Source: Novosphingobium sp. MW5 (GTDB lineage Bacteria; Pseudomonadota; Alphaproteobacteria; Sphingomonadales; Sphingomonadaceae). From it: 64,000 bases of DNA. The stretch covers positions 2,418,001 through 2,482,000 of the forward strand of contig JAPCWB010000001.1 of NCBI GenBank assembly GCA_025938935.1. The letters run 5' to 3'. The notes under the pieces were generated by a model, which was not told where the DNA came from, searched no databases, and saw only the letters and a program-made list of their open reading frames with translations. This document shows positions 48,150 through 58,400 of this stretch, piece after piece; the stretch's first letter is position 1; each line of letters starts with the position of its first letter. A program made the position numbers and the translations under genes.

Positions 48150-48382
48150 GCCGCGACCCGTTCGATGCGGTAGTTTTCGATGACCATGTTGGCGAGCAGC
48201 TTGCGGCACATCTCGTCAAGCGCTTCGTCGGTCACGCTGTCATCGACTTCCAGTTCAATCAGGCGGCCGGCGCGGACATCCTTGACCCCGGCAAAGCCCA
48301 GGCCCTCCAGCGAATGGTGGATGGCGCGACCCTGCGGATCGAGCACGCCGTTCTTCAGGCTGACGGAAACGCGGACCTTCAT
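48146..48382 (-). CDS. purS: Phosphoribosylformylglycinamidine synthase subunit PurS
   Basis: PurS holds PurL and PurQ together. The protein has 78 residues: [29 protein letters not shown], then [15 protein letters not shown] and [17 protein letters not shown]. It leads the purS-purQ pair. purC, which commonly precedes them, is 7 kb away. Confidence 0.94.
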   Translation of the reverse strand: MKVRVSVSLKNGVLDPQGRAIHHSLEGLGFAGVKDVRAGRLIELEVDDSVTDEALDEMCRKLLANMVIENYRIERVAA

Positions 48383-48578
48383 CGACTGGCCTTTCGTGGC
48401 GGGAAATCGGGGAATCTATGGCCGCGCCTATGCCGCCAGACGGCGCGAGGGGCAAGTGCTGAGTCCCCGCGCGTCCACACCGCCGCAGCGAATGTCGCAT
48501 CTCATTGCCGGGCGGTGCCTTGCCGCCTGTCATGGGCCGTGCAAGGGTTCCCGGCAAAAGCGGTTGAAGGAGAGTGAC

Positions 48579-49454
48579 ATGACCGGACCCGGCGCAAGGC
48601 TGCGCGCATTGATCGACAAGGGTGAGCACTTCATCGCGGGGGACTGCTTTTCCGCGCTGACCGGCCGCATTGTCGAGCATGTCGGCTTTCCGGCAGCCTA
48701 CCTGGGCGGCCATGCCTGCTCCGCCTTTCATTATGCGGTGCCTGACAACGGCATCTACAGCCAGGTCGAGCAGATCGAGCAGGCGGCGCGCATTGCGCAG
48801 GTCATGTCGATCCCGCTGATCGCGGACGCCGATACGCTGGGAGAGACTGTGGCCGATGCCTATCACTTCACCCGCCGCTACATCCAGCAAGGCATTGGGG
48901 GAATCCATGTCGAGGACGAGGTCAACCCGAAGCACTCGCGTCACGTGAATGGCCTATGCTCGATTGCGGATCAGCAGGCGCGGATCGACGCCGTGGTCCG
49001 CGCGCGGCGGGACATGGGGCAGGACCTTGTGATCATTGCCCGCTGCGATGAACTGTACCCGAGTGAGGCCGGCGGCGGCGGCACCGGATCGATGGCAGAA
49101 GCGATCAAGCGCGGCCATGCCTATGCCGAGGCAGGGGCAGACGTACTGTTCTATCCGCCGCGGCCCGACGCCGTGCCCGATCTGGTGAAGGAATTCGGTT
49201 CGAAGATCCCGATTGCCACCATGGGCTTCACCATTCCCGGCACTGGCTTCAACATGATGACCGGGGGCTGGGTGACGGCAGCTGCCAACCACCTCAAGAT
49301 GGCGCGCGAGGTGATGGAAACCGGCACCGTACAGAGCGCCAACTTCAATTTCCCGGAAAAATATGAGCTTATCGAACAGACGTTCTATGATGGCCTGATC
49401 GAGGATTGGGCTGTAAAGACCGGCAGGCCGAGCCGTCCGAACAGCGCACGCTGA
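48579..49454 (+). CDS. Isocitrate lyase/PEP mutase family enzyme
   Basis: A TIM-barrel enzyme of 291 residues of the ICL/PEPM superfamily. FIAGDCFSALTGRIVEHVGFPAAYLGGHA at the N-terminus, PLIADADTLGETVADAY, the loop GIGGIHVEDEVNPKHSRHVNG, and VIIARCDE are the main family marks. The Cys found in true isocitrate lyases (KKCGH motif) is replaced here by NPKHSRH, so it is more likely a carboxy-phosphonoenolpyruvate mutase-like or oxaloacetate/2-methylisocitrate lyase-like enzyme. ATG 48579 has GAAGGAGAG upstream. The 196 bp before it (48383-48578) holds the divergent promoters and nothing I can name. Confidence 0.78.
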   Translation: MTGPGARLRALIDKGEHFIAGDCFSALTGRIVEHVGFPAAYLGGHACSAFHYAVPDNGIYSQVEQIEQAARIAQVMSIPLIADADTLGETVADAYHFTRRYIQQGIGGIHVEDEVNPKHSRHVNGLCSIADQQARIDAVVRARRDMGQDLVIIARCDELYPSEAGGGGTGSMAEAIKRGHAYAEAGADVLFYPPRPDAVPDLVKEFGSKIPIATMGFTIPGTGFNMMTGGWVTAAANHLKMAREVMETGTVQSANFNFPEKYELIEQTFYDGLIEDWAVKTGRPSRPNSAR

Positions 49455-49490
49455 AGCAGGGACGGGGCTACTGAACGGGGCAATTGCTTG

Positions 49491-50465
49491 ATGAAACAGG
49501 TTCCCAAGCCGCTGATCCTGGCGATCGTGCTGCTTGTTGCTGTCGCGGCGTGGTGGTTCCTGCGCGAACCGGCGCGGGAGGATCGCTGGCTCGGCTATGT
49601 CGAGGGCGAGACGCTTTATGTCGCCGCGCCGGTGTCCGGCCGCCTGGCAGAGCGTTCAGTCGACCGCGGGGCCAGCGTGAATGCCGGGGCTGCACTGTTT
49701 GCACTCGATCCCGAAAGCGTCGATGCCGCCGTCAGCCAGGCCCAGGCGCAGGTCGCGGCCAGTGCGGCGCAGGCGCAGGACCTGACCGAGGCCAGCAGGC
49801 GCGAAGCCGAAATTGACGTCTTCCGCGCCAACGCCGCGCAGGCGCAGGCTTCGCTGGTCAAGACGACCAACGATTACAACCGCATGGCGGCGCTCGCGGC
49901 GAAAGGGTTCGCCAGCAAGTCCCAGCTCGATGCTGCCCGCGCCGCACGCGACGGCGCTGCTGCCCAGCTTGCCCAGGCGCAGGCGCAGATCCGTTCTTCG
50001 CAGCTCACCGCCGGCCGCAATGAACAGATCGCGGCGGCGCAGGCCGGGGTAGCCGGCGCGCAGGCGGCCTTGCGTGGCCAGCAGAAGCTGCGGCGCGAAA
50101 TTGCCCCCACTGCTCCGGCCAAGGGCGTGATCGAGCAGACATTCTACAATCCCGGCGAGTGGGTTCCGGCCAACAGTCCGGTCGTCGCAGTCCTGCCCGA
50201 TGACAAGCGCAAGCTGCGTTTTTTCGTGCCGGAAGATCGCATCGCTTCGGTCAAGCTCGGCTCAGCCATCCGTTTCACCTGCGACGGCTGCGGCGATGCG
50301 CACAATGCGACGGTCAGCTTTATCTCTCCCCGTAGCGAGTACACGCCGCCCGTGATCTACAGCGAACGCGCCCGCGCCAAGCTGGTCTTCATGGTCGAGG
50401 CGAAGCTTGCCCCTTCGGACAAGCCGTTGCCGCTGGGTCTGCCGGTAGAGGTCGTGCCGCAGTGA
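49491..50465 (+). CDS. HlyD-family membrane fusion protein
   Basis: A protein of 324 residues. An N-terminal signal anchor (LILAIVLLVAVAAWWFL) is followed by a biotinyl-lipoyl-like half (YVEGETLYVAAPVSGRLAERSVDRGASVNAGAALFAL), a long alpha-helical coiled coil (about residues 80-200) rich in Ala and Gln, and the second half-domain with FYNPGEWVPANSPVVAVLPDDKRKLRFFVPE. It is the periplasmic adaptor of the ABC exporter encoded by the next two genes. ATG 49491 or TTG 49488 could start it. Its TGA overlaps the ABC ATPase GTG. Confidence 0.85.
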   Translation: MKQVPKPLILAIVLLVAVAAWWFLREPAREDRWLGYVEGETLYVAAPVSGRLAERSVDRGASVNAGAALFALDPESVDAAVSQAQAQVAASAAQAQDLTEASRREAEIDVFRANAAQAQASLVKTTNDYNRMAALAAKGFASKSQLDAARAARDGAAAQLAQAQAQIRSSQLTAGRNEQIAAAQAGVAGAQAALRGQQKLRREIAPTAPAKGVIEQTFYNPGEWVPANSPVVAVLPDDKRKLRFFVPEDRIASVKLGSAIRFTCDGCGDAHNATVSFISPRSEYTPPVIYSERARAKLVFMVEAKLAPSDKPLPLGLPVEVVPQ

Positions 50466-51394
50466 GCGAAACCGCGCCTGCCATATCGGTCAGGGGACTT
50501 ACCAAGCGCTTTTCGGGCCGGACTGTGGTCGATCACGTCGATCTGACGGTCCAGCCGGGGCGCATCTGCGGTTTCCTCGGCCCGAATGGCTCGGGCAAGA
50601 CGACGACCCTGCGCATGATTTGCGGCCTGATCATCCCGGATGAGGGCGAGGGCGAAGTGCTGGGGCTTGACCTGCGCACCCGCCGCAACGCGATCAAGGC
50701 CCAGATCGGCTACATGACCCAGAAGTTCGGCCTGTTCGGCGACCTGACGATCCGCGAGAATCTGGAATTTATCGCCCGCGTCTATTGCCTCGACGATCGG
50801 CAGCAGCGGGTGGATGAAGCGCTCGAACGGCTAGGCCTCGCCAGCCGCGCGGACCAGCTTGCCGGCAAGCTCTCAGGTGGATGGAAACAGCGCCTCGCGC
50901 TCGCGGCGGCCGTGCTCCATGAACCGCGCATCCTGCTGCTCGATGAGCCCACCGCCGGTGTCGATCCGCAAGCGCGCCGCGAGTTCTGGGACCAGATCCA
51001 CGCGCTCGCCCGGGATGGACTGACCGTACTGGTCTCTACCCACTACATGGACGAGGCCGAGCGGTGCCATGAGATCGCCTATATCGCCTATGGCGTGATG
51101 CTGGCGCGCGGAACGATGGCCGAGGTTATCGGTGCCTCCGGCCTCGTTGCACTCCAGGGCGAAGGTCCCGGCGCGGATATGCTGGCGGCGGAGATAGAGC
51201 AGCGACCCGGCGTGGCTCAGGCAGCTCCCTTCGGCGCGGCAATCCACGTTTGCGGGACGGACATGGCGGCGCTCCAGTCCGCCGTGTCGCCATGGGCCGA
51301 AAAGGTGCGCTGGACGCCTGCCGAACCGACGCTGGAGGACGTGTTCATCCACCTCATGCGCCAGTCTGAGGACAACTCGGTGGTGACGAAATGA
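50462..51394 (+). CDS. ABC transporter ATP-binding protein
   Basis: An ATPase subunit of 310 residues. Walker A GPNGSGKTT (residues 40-48), a Q-loop in YMTQKFGLFGDLTIREN, signature LSGGWKQ (near 137), Walker B ILLLDEPT and an H-loop in LVSTHYMDEAERC are all intact. It matches the YhiH/CcmA-type drug or lipid exporter ATPases. GTG 50462 overlaps the HlyD gene stop and its own stop overlaps the permease ATG, forming a three-gene unit. Confidence 0.93.
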   Translation: MSETAPAISVRGLTKRFSGRTVVDHVDLTVQPGRICGFLGPNGSGKTTTLRMICGLIIPDEGEGEVLGLDLRTRRNAIKAQIGYMTQKFGLFGDLTIRENLEFIARVYCLDDRQQRVDEALERLGLASRADQLAGKLSGGWKQRLALAAAVLHEPRILLLDEPTAGVDPQARREFWDQIHALARDGLTVLVSTHYMDEAERCHEIAYIAYGVMLARGTMAEVIGASGLVALQGEGPGADMLAAEIEQRPGVAQAAPFGAAIHVCGTDMAALQSAVSPWAEKVRWTPAEPTLEDVFIHLMRQSEDNSVVTK

Positions 51395-52530
51395 TGCAGG
51401 GATATGTCCGCCACTGGCAGCGCATCCTGGCGATGATCTTCAAGGAAATGCGGCAGGCTGCGCGCGACCCGGGCACGGTAGCGATGATGTTCGCCATGCC
51501 GCTGATGCAGCTGCTGATCTTCGGCTATGCGATCAACACCGATCCGCGCCATCTGCCGCTCGCGATCGAATCAAACGACAATTCGGTCTATTCCCGCTCG
51601 ATCACCGCGGCGCTCAGCAATACGACCTATTTCCAGGTCCGCCATGTGGTGAGCCGCAAGGGTGAGGGTGAGCGGCTGATCGCCAATGGCGACGTCCAGT
51701 TTCTCGTTACCATCCCGCCCGATTTCAGCCGCGATCTAGCGCGGGGGAAGCGACCGCAACTGCTGGTCAATGCCGATGCCACCGATCCCTCTGCCACCGG
51801 CCCTGCCATCAGCGCGATCAACGAGGCGGTGCAGACCGCGCTGTCCCATGACTTGATCGGGGCAAAGGCGGTTCCTTCGGGCAAGCCGCCGGTCGAGGTT
51901 ATCGTCCACCGCAGCTACAACCCGGAAGGCATCACCAGCCACAACACCGTGCCCGGCCTACTCGCCATCATCCTGACGATGACCATGGTGATGCAAACCG
52001 CGATGACCGTGACGCGGGAGGTGGAGCAGGGGACGATGGAGAACCTGCTCGCCACGCCGCTGCGCCCGTTTGAGGTGATGATCGGCAAGATCGTGCCCAA
52101 CCTGATCATCGGCACGGTGCAGATGGTGATCGTTCTGATCTTCGCGGCGCTGATCTTCAAGGTTCCCTTTGCCGGATCGGTTACCTTGCTGGCCTTCGTG
52201 ACCGTGCTGTTCATGGCGGTAAACCTGGCGGTCGGCTTCACCTTTTCGACCGTATCGACCAGCCAGGTGCAGGCCATGCAGCTGAGCTTCTTCTTCATGC
52301 TGCCCAGCATCCTGCTGTCCGGCTTTGCCTTCCCCTATCGCGGCATGCCTCAGCCAGTGCAGATCGCGGCGGAAATCCTGCCGGCGACGCATTACCTGCG
52401 GCTTGTGCGCGGCATCATGCTCAAAGGCTGGGACTGGACGCTGGCGCTCCAGCCGTCGCTGGTCCTGCTGGTCATGCTCTTCGTGCTCGGTTTCGTCGCG
52501 GTGCGGAGATACCAGGATACGATCGCCTGA
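51391..52530 (+). CDS. ABC-2 type transporter permease
   Basis: A permease of 379 residues with an ABC-2 layout. It has one N-terminal helix near residues 28-48, a large periplasmic domain with SNDNSVYSRSITAALSNTTYFQV, and five C-terminal helices from about residue 185 (LAIILTMTMVMQTAMTVTREVEQGTMENLLATPLRPFEVMIGKI as the conserved turn region). It works with the previous two genes, like YbhR/YhhJ-type exporters. A TolC-like outer-membrane partner is not encoded here. It converges on the M16 peptidase gene with a 2-bp gap and no terminator. Confidence 0.92.
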   Translation: MMQGYVRHWQRILAMIFKEMRQAARDPGTVAMMFAMPLMQLLIFGYAINTDPRHLPLAIESNDNSVYSRSITAALSNTTYFQVRHVVSRKGEGERLIANGDVQFLVTIPPDFSRDLARGKRPQLLVNADATDPSATGPAISAINEAVQTALSHDLIGAKAVPSGKPPVEVIVHRSYNPEGITSHNTVPGLLAIILTMTMVMQTAMTVTREVEQGTMENLLATPLRPFEVMIGKIVPNLIIGTVQMVIVLIFAALIFKVPFAGSVTLLAFVTVLFMAVNLAVGFTFSTVSTSQVQAMQLSFFFMLPSILLSGFAFPYRGMPQPVQIAAEILPATHYLRLVRGIMLKGWDWTLALQPSLVLLVMLFVLGFVAVRRYQDTIA

Positions 52531-52532
52531 CC

Positions 52533-55415
52533 TCAGCCTGCCGGCGCCGTCACACCTTCGGGCAGGACCACAATTTCCAAGCCGTCCTTTTCGCCCAGGT
52601 AGCGCTTCACTATGGCCTGCAAGTCCGCCGCCGTGATCGCCGCGAGCCGCTCGCGCGCCTTGGTGTGACGTTCCAGCCGGTCTGGCTCGGTCTGCGCCCG
52701 GTCGACGAGGGACATCCAGCCACCATTGCGTTTCAGCGCGTTCTCATAGGCCTCCAGCATTGGTGCGCGGGCGCGCTGAAGCTGGTCGGCAGTAATCGGC
52801 GAATTCCGCACAATCGCCACTGCCTGTTGCAACGCGCGGCGCACGGCAGGCAAGTCGGCAACATTGGCTGAGGCCGAAAGAGAGAAGGTGCCATAGCCGC
52901 GCCATACGCGCGACATGTCACTGGAAACGCCGGGCGAATAGGCCTTGCCCAGTTCTTCGCGCAGGGTCTCGGTCAGGACGTTCTGCAGCACCTGGTCGAG
53001 CAGCGCGAATTTGAGCGTTTCGACAGGGTCCTCGCCGTCGCGCGTCGGCCAGGTCAGGCGGACAAGGGCCTGATCCTTGGGCCCGTCATGCGTGATGAAC
53101 CGGGTCGATCGGTCCACCGTGAAGGGGCGCTGGCGCTGTTCGGTGTAGGGCCGGAACTCCGTCTCGCGCGGCGGCAGGGCGCCGAATGTCCGGGCAACCG
53201 CGTCGATCGCCGTGGCGGCCTCGAAGTCGCCGACGACGCCGATTTCGATCGCGCCCTTGGTCAAGCGGTCGGCAATGTCGGCCTTCAGCTTCTTGAAGCT
53301 CAGCGTGCGGTAGGATTCGATCGGCTGAAGGGTGAAGCGCGGGTCCTTGTCGGAAAGGATGCCGCCCGCCGTATTGACCAGAACGTCCCTTGGCGTGGAC
53401 CTCAGCCGCGCGAAAAAGGTGTTCATCGTGTTGAAGTACAGCGTCTGCGCCTCCGGCCGGTATCCCGGGTCAGTCAGGTAGGCGGTGAGCATCTGCAACT
53501 GCAGCGAAAGGTCCGCGCGGTTGGTCGAGCCGGTCATGACAAAAGTTTCGGGCGTGCTGGTAAAGGTGCCCGATACCGACTTGCCGGCAAGGATGGTCTG
53601 GAGGTCATCGCGCGAATGCTTGCCAAGCCCGCCGTCGATCAGGCGCACCGACATTTCCGTCGCCAAGGGGTTCTGTTTCGTATTCAGCATGTCGCCGCCA
53701 TCGACCGAGACCTGGAGCAGGATACGGTCTTTCTCCAGGTCGGTCGGCTTGAGGTTCAGCCGCACGCCATTGGCGAATTTCAGCGTGCGAATACCGAACA
53801 GCGGCTCCACCGCATCGCTTACTACCGTACCGGGCGCACCGAAATCGGTATAGGCCCAGGCGAGTTCCTGCGCCGCGCCGCCCGCAGCAATCGGCGCTCG
53901 CATGGCCTCGTTCCACGCTTCGCGGATGGCCTTGGCGCCACCAAGCGGTTCCTTGCGCCCTGCGAAGCGAAGGAGCGGGTCTTTTAATTCAACGGCATCG
54001 TCGCGGAGCGCCGCCAGTACTCTCTCGGGTGTGATTTCCGGGATGAACTGTTCGAGCCGCTCCAGCCCGCTTTGCGGCGTCGTGGGCACCCGCTCGTCGC
54101 GAATGAGGCCAAGAATCGCGCCCACGAACGTCCGGTTGTCGCGCGTGTCGGCTGATGCCACGGCATTTCGATTGGCGTTGAGCAGGTTGGCGACCTGTTC
54201 GGCCACTTCCTGCTTGGTGAAGCCATGTGCCAGCGCGCGGCGGTATTCTGCGACGGCCGCCATCATACCGGCGCGCCATTTGCCATCCACCGTATCGATC
54301 GCAAGGTTTGTTGTCCGCGCATTGCGGAACACCGCGCCGGTGCCGAAACTTGCGCCCCGAAAGGGCGGATTGGCCTGCCTCGAAACACGGACAAGCCTCC
54401 GGTCCACGATGCTGTAGGCTATCGACCGCAAGAGGCGGGCCTGGCGTTCAGCAAGCGAATCCGCTTCGTTGCGCCACTTGCCTGAACGCGATGCCACCAC
54501 CCGCTCGCTCAGGGCCTGGTCGAGGTAGATCGTCGTTCGGCCCTTGTCCCTGACGTCGATCGGACCGGCATCGGGCTGCCATTCGGGCGGCTTGGGGGCG
54601 GGGCGCCAGTCGTCGAAGCGCTTGCGGATCTCTGCCTCTACCAGCGCCGGGTCAAAGTCGCCCACGACGATGATCGTCGTCTGCGCCGGCACATATTCGC
54701 GCGCCCAGAATGCCTTGAGCGCGGCGGCGGTGGCGCCTGTCAGCGACTCGGTCGTGCCGATGGGCAGGCGATTGACGTAATGCGCCTTGGGATAGGTAAA
54801 CGCGGCCTGGGCATTGTAATTCCTCAGCTGCCACGAATTGCGGTCGCGCATTTCAGACAGGATCACGCCGCGTTCCCGATCGACGGCCCCTGGATCGAAT
54901 TTCAGCTCGCTCGCCGTTTCGCGCATCAGCATCAGTGCCGTGCCAAGCAGCCTCGGGTCATTGCGCGGCAGTTCGAGCATGTAATTGGTTTCGGAATAAT
55001 TCGTCGAAGCATTGGTGTCCGCACCAAAGGCCAGGCCCTCGCGCTCCAGCAGCTTGACCATTTCCCCTTCGGGCACGTTGGTCGAGCCGTTGAACGACAT
55101 GTGTTCGACAAAATGGGCGAAGCCGCGTTCGCTATCGAGCTCATCAAGCGAGCCCGCGTTGACTTCCATGCGGACCGACGCAGTCCCTTTGGGGGTCGCG
55201 TTCTGGCGGATGGCGAAGCGCATGCCATTGGCAAGGCGGCCGAACTTGTAAGCCGGGTCGACCGGGACGTCGCTCCACTGCATCGCCCATTCGGATCGAG
55301 GCCGATGCGGCGGAGGAGGAGGAGACTTTAAGCCCTCAACCGACACTTGCGACGGAGCGCAAGCGGCAAGCGTCAATGATGTGAGGGCGGCAATTGATAG
55401 CAGGATTCGGCGCAT
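52533..55415 (-). CDS. M16 family zinc metallopeptidase (pitrilysin type, two M16 domains), lipoprotein
   Basis: A protein of 960 residues. The N-terminus is a lipoprotein signal with LAAC at residues 16-19. The first M16 domain carries the inverted zinc motif HFVEH at residues 101-105 plus downstream Glu in the ERGVILSEMRDR stretch; the second domain (LKFANGVRLNLKPTDLEKDRILLQVSVDGGDMLN onward) lacks an obvious metal site, as is normal. It is probably a periplasmic peptidase on the outer membrane's inner face. ATG 55415 is selected for the signal peptide. It has 51 bp before it to purC and ends against the ABC exporter. Confidence 0.92.
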   Translation of the reverse strand: MRRILLSIAALTSLTLAACAPSQVSVEGLKSPPPPPHRPRSEWAMQWSDVPVDPAYKFGRLANGMRFAIRQNATPKGTASVRMEVNAGSLDELDSERGFAHFVEHMSFNGSTNVPEGEMVKLLEREGLAFGADTNASTNYSETNYMLELPRNDPRLLGTALMLMRETASELKFDPGAVDRERGVILSEMRDRNSWQLRNYNAQAAFTYPKAHYVNRLPIGTTESLTGATAAALKAFWAREYVPAQTTIIVVGDFDPALVEAEIRKRFDDWRPAPKPPEWQPDAGPIDVRDKGRTTIYLDQALSERVVASRSGKWRNEADSLAERQARLLRSIAYSIVDRRLVRVSRQANPPFRGASFGTGAVFRNARTTNLAIDTVDGKWRAGMMAAVAEYRRALAHGFTKQEVAEQVANLLNANRNAVASADTRDNRTFVGAILGLIRDERVPTTPQSGLERLEQFIPEITPERVLAALRDDAVELKDPLLRFAGRKEPLGGAKAIREAWNEAMRAPIAAGGAAQELAWAYTDFGAPGTVVSDAVEPLFGIRTLKFANGVRLNLKPTDLEKDRILLQVSVDGGDMLNTKQNPLATEMSVRLIDGGLGKHSRDDLQTILAGKSVSGTFTSTPETFVMTGSTNRADLSLQLQMLTAYLTDPGYRPEAQTLYFNTMNTFFARLRSTPRDVLVNTAGGILSDKDPRFTLQPIESYRTLSFKKLKADIADRLTKGAIEIGVVGDFEAATAIDAVARTFGALPPRETEFRPYTEQRQRPFTVDRSTRFITHDGPKDQALVRLTWPTRDGEDPVETLKFALLDQVLQNVLTETLREELGKAYSPGVSSDMSRVWRGYGTFSLSASANVADLPAVRRALQQAVAIVRNSPITADQLQRARAPMLEAYENALKRNGGWMSLVDRAQTEPDRLERHTKARERLAAITAADLQAIVKRYLGEKDGLEIVVLPEGVTAPAG

Positions 55416-55466
55416 CGCCAGAGGGTTGGCCGAGCGGCACCCCTCTGGCAAGCGGCTTCCTGCGAA

Positions 55467-56249
55467 TTACTTGCCGCGCAGCTTGCGGTGCTTGGACAGG
55501 TCGAAGACTTCGCTGGTAATGCCTTCGTCCTGCAGCAGGCCAAGGCGGCGGGCGACTTCCTGATAGGCCTCTTCTTCACCGCCGAGGTCGCGGCGGAAGC
55601 GATCCTTGTCGAGCTTTTCGCCGGTCAGGATGTCCCACAGGCGGCAGCCATCGGGGCTGATTTCGTCTGCCAGAATCACGCGGCTGTAATCGCCATCCCA
55701 GATGCGGCCGAATTCCAGCTTGAAATCGACAAGGCGAATGCCGATCGCCGCGAACATGCCGCAGAGGAAATCATTCACGCGGATCGCCATCGAAGAAATG
55801 TCCTGCATTTCCTCGTTCGACGCCCAACCGAAGCAGGCGATGTGTTCCTCGGCGATCAGCGGATCACCAAGGGCATCGTCCTTGTAGTAGTATTCGATCA
55901 GGGTGTGCGGCAGCAACTCACCTTCAGGAATGCCCAGGCGGGTGCTGATCGAGCCGGCAGCGACATTGCGCACAACAACTTCGATAGGAATAATCTCAGC
56001 CTGGCGAACAAGTTGCTCACGCATGTTCAGGCGGCGGATGAAGTGCGTGGGGATGCCGATATGCGAAAGGCGGGTGAACACATACTCGCTGATGCGGTTG
56101 TTGATCACGCCTTTGCCTTGGATCGTCCCGCGCTTCTGCGCGTTGAACGCGGTGGCATCATCCTTGAAGTACTGGATGAGCGTGCCCGGCTCCGGACCCT
56201 CGTAAAGGATCTTGGCCTTGCCTTCGTAGATCTGGCGGCGACGTGACAT
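55467..56249 (-). CDS. purC: SAICAR synthase PurC
   Basis: PurC joins aspartate to CAIR in purine synthesis. The protein has 260 residues, with [45 protein letters not shown] [16 protein letters not shown] and [17 protein letters not shown] 56249 matches the family start; upstream in-frame codons read through a hairpin. It lies between the M16 and S9 peptidase genes on the same strand, away from purS and purQ. Confidence 0.95.
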   Translation of the reverse strand: MSRRRQIYEGKAKILYEGPEPGTLIQYFKDDATAFNAQKRGTIQGKGVINNRISEYVFTRLSHIGIPTHFIRRLNMREQLVRQAEIIPIEVVVRNVAAGSISTRLGIPEGELLPHTLIEYYYKDDALGDPLIAEEHIACFGWASNEEMQDISSMAIRVNDFLCGMFAAIGIRLVDFKLEFGRIWDGDYSRVILADEISPDGCRLWDILTGEKLDKDRFRRDLGGEEEAYQEVARRLGLLQDEGITSEVFDLSKHRKLRGK

Positions 56250-56273
56250 TCGCGCTTCCTTGAAAAAGAACGA

Positions 56274-56296
56274 GCCCCGGCGGAAAGCACCGGGGC
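56274..56296 (-). terminator. Hairpin with T-rich tail in the purC leader
   Basis: GCCCCGG (56274-56280) pairs perfectly with CCGGGGC (56290-56296) around nine bases. On the minus strand it is followed by TCGTTCTTTTTC, 25 bases before the purC ATG. It could terminate readthrough from the S9 peptidase gene or attenuate purC. Confidence 0.55.
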
Positions 56297-56321
56297 AGAC
56301 CTGACCGCCCATAGGCCAAAG

Positions 56322-56363
56322 CTGCCGGTTCCGCAATCGCCTCTCAGGCGGCGGAACCGGCAG
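56322..56363 (-). terminator. Long hairpin downstream of the S9 peptidase gene
   Basis: CTGCCGGTTCCGC (56322-56334) and GCGGAACCGGCAG (56351-56363) are perfect 13-base complements around a 16-base loop that itself can pair (CGCCT/AGGCG). It starts nine bases after the peptidase stop. The tail on the minus strand is CTTTGG, so the T-run is weak. Confidence 0.6.
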
Positions 56364-56371
56364 GATTTCGA

Positions 56372-58306
56372 CTATTTCAGCAGGTTCTGCTTCCAGAACT
56401 GGACTTCGGTCCAGAACTGGTAATCGATGTTTTCCTTCTTCGCGAAGCCGTGGCCTTCGTTTTTGCCGATGAGGTGCCAGGCGGGGCGGCCCTTGGCACG
56501 AACCGCGGCGACGATCTGGTCGGCCTCGCTTTGCGGAACGCGCGGATCATTCGCGCCGGTGACCACGAGCAGCGGGATGCGCAGTTTGTCGACGGAGGTC
56601 AGCGGAGAGATTTCCTGCAGCTTTGCACGCTGTGCCGGATCGCGCTCGTCGCCGTATTCCACGCGGCGCAGGTCGCGGCGGTAGGACTGCGTATTCTCCA
56701 GGAACGTCACGAAGTTGCTGATCGCGACGATGCAGTCTGCCGCCTTGAAGCGGTCGCCGTAACGGATGGCCGTGGCATAACACATATAGCCCCCATAGGA
56801 GCCGCCCTGGACTGCCATGCGGCCCGCGTCGATCGCGGGGTCAGCCTGCAAGCGATCAAGGAATGCACCGATGTCCTTGACCGAATCTTCGCGCTTGAAG
56901 GGACCGTTATCGAGGCTGACGAAGCGCTTGCCGAAGCCGGTCGAGCCGCGCACATTTGGGTAGAAGATGGCGACGCCGAGCTCGTTGAGGAGATAGTTCG
57001 CGCGCCCGCGGAACGACGGGGTGGACTGGCCTTCCGGTCCGCCGTGGATATTGACGATGAGCGGCCGCTTGCCCGGGAATTTCGCGGGATCGGGGCGGAA
57101 CAGGAAGCCTGACACCGGCTCACCGTCAAAGCTCTTCACCTCGACGAACTCCGGCTCCGAATTGCGCGCCGGGTCCAGGCCGCCGGTTTCGCTGTTGGTC
57201 CAGCGCGTCACTTTCAGCGTCTTGGGATCGACCGAGAAAGCGTCCGTCGGCACGCGCGCCGAGGATACGGTGACGCCGATCGTGCCCCAGGGGGCGATGC
57301 TAAAGCCGCCGATCACCCCTTTGGGCAGGCCCTCGACGACGCGGACCTTGCCGGTCTTCGGATTGAGTAGCTTAAGCCGGGAAACGCCGGCCTCGTTGAC
57401 AGTATAGGCAATGAACGAGCCGTCATCGGCAATGTCGAATCCATCTACGTCCCACCGCGTTTCAGGGCTGCGCGGGGTGAACTTGCCAGTGCGGGTGTCG
57501 ATCGTTCCGAGCCGCTGGAAGTCCGAGCCTTCGTCGCTGGTAACCCAGAGCGCACCGCCAGGCGCGAACTTCGCACCGCCAAATGCGATCTTTTTCGAAT
57601 GGTCGCCAATTGGCGTCATGACGCCGCTGGCGAGATCGAGCGAGAAGAGATTGGTTTTTTCGACTGACTGGTAATTGCCCACCACAGCCATCGTGTTGCC
57701 GGGTGCGAAGTCGCTGATGCCCCAGCCGCCGCCCTTGACCTGGGCGACCATGCGCGAACTGCCGGGATTCATCGGGTCCATGACATAGAGGTCGGAATCG
57801 GTGCCGTTGCGCCGGGTCGAGCTATAGCCGACCAGCTTGCCATCCTTGCTGACCGCGTTGATCTCGTTGCGGCTCTTGCCATCGGTCAGCAGGGTGAGGC
57901 GGCCGTCTTTCAGCGTGTAAATCTGGAAGAATTCGTCACCGCCGCGGTCCTTGCGCACCAGCACGGTGTCGGTCCCGGGAATGTAGCGCCCGCTCAGGGG
58001 CTCTGCTTCGAACGAGATCTGGCGACGGTCCATACCCGGGCCGGCAACGGTGTGGAGCTGTGCGACGTTGCCAAAGCGCGTGGAGATCAGCATCGAGCGC
58101 GTCTTCGGGTTCCAGTCGGCGAAAGAAGCCGTGCGGAATTCCATGTAGGGGCGGGTGATGTCCACCAGATCCTGCGGAACGGCTGGGATGCCATCGGCGA
58201 CGAGAGCCGCAGGCTTCGCCGCGACCGGCGCGGAAGGGCTTTCCTGGGCAAGGACAGCGGTGGAGCAGAGCAGGGCGGGCAACACTGCCAGGGCGCGGAA
58301 TTTCAT
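56372..58306 (-). CDS. S9 family serine peptidase (prolyl oligopeptidase type)
   Basis: A secreted peptidase of 644 residues. It has a signal peptide ([25 protein letters not shown] start) and a seven-bladed beta-propeller of WD/PD40-like repeats across about residues 60-390. The alpha/beta-hydrolase domain has the nucleophile GGSYGGYM (Ser near 497), the Asp in [13 protein letters not shown] and the His in [18 protein letters not shown]. Members release short peptides from proteins in the periplasm. ATG 58306 is chosen for the signal peptide. The 169-bp gap upstream separates it from the autotransporter. Confidence 0.92.
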   Translation of the reverse strand: MKFRALAVLPALLCSTAVLAQESPSAPVAAKPAALVADGIPAVPQDLVDITRPYMEFRTASFADWNPKTRSMLISTRFGNVAQLHTVAGPGMDRRQISFEAEPLSGRYIPGTDTVLVRKDRGGDEFFQIYTLKDGRLTLLTDGKSRNEINAVSKDGKLVGYSSTRRNGTDSDLYVMDPMNPGSSRMVAQVKGGGWGISDFAPGNTMAVVGNYQSVEKTNLFSLDLASGVMTPIGDHSKKIAFGGAKFAPGGALWVTSDEGSDFQRLGTIDTRTGKFTPRSPETRWDVDGFDIADDGSFIAYTVNEAGVSRLKLLNPKTGKVRVVEGLPKGVIGGFSIAPWGTIGVTVSSARVPTDAFSVDPKTLKVTRWTNSETGGLDPARNSEPEFVEVKSFDGEPVSGFLFRPDPAKFPGKRPLIVNIHGGPEGQSTPSFRGRANYLLNELGVAIFYPNVRGSTGFGKRFVSLDNGPFKREDSVKDIGAFLDRLQADPAIDAGRMAVQGGSYGGYMCYATAIRYGDRFKAADCIVAISNFVTFLENTQSYRRDLRRVEYGDERDPAQRAKLQEISPLTSVDKLRIPLLVVTGANDPRVPQSEADQIVAAVRAKGRPAWHLIGKNEGHGFAKKENIDYQFWTEVQFWKQNLLK

Positions 58307-58400
58307 GGGGACTTTCTCCTGAATCAGTGCGCACATCGTGGCGCGGTGCCGTTTCACTTGCAACCATCAAACGGGACGGAAGCGGACAATCAAGTGAGCT

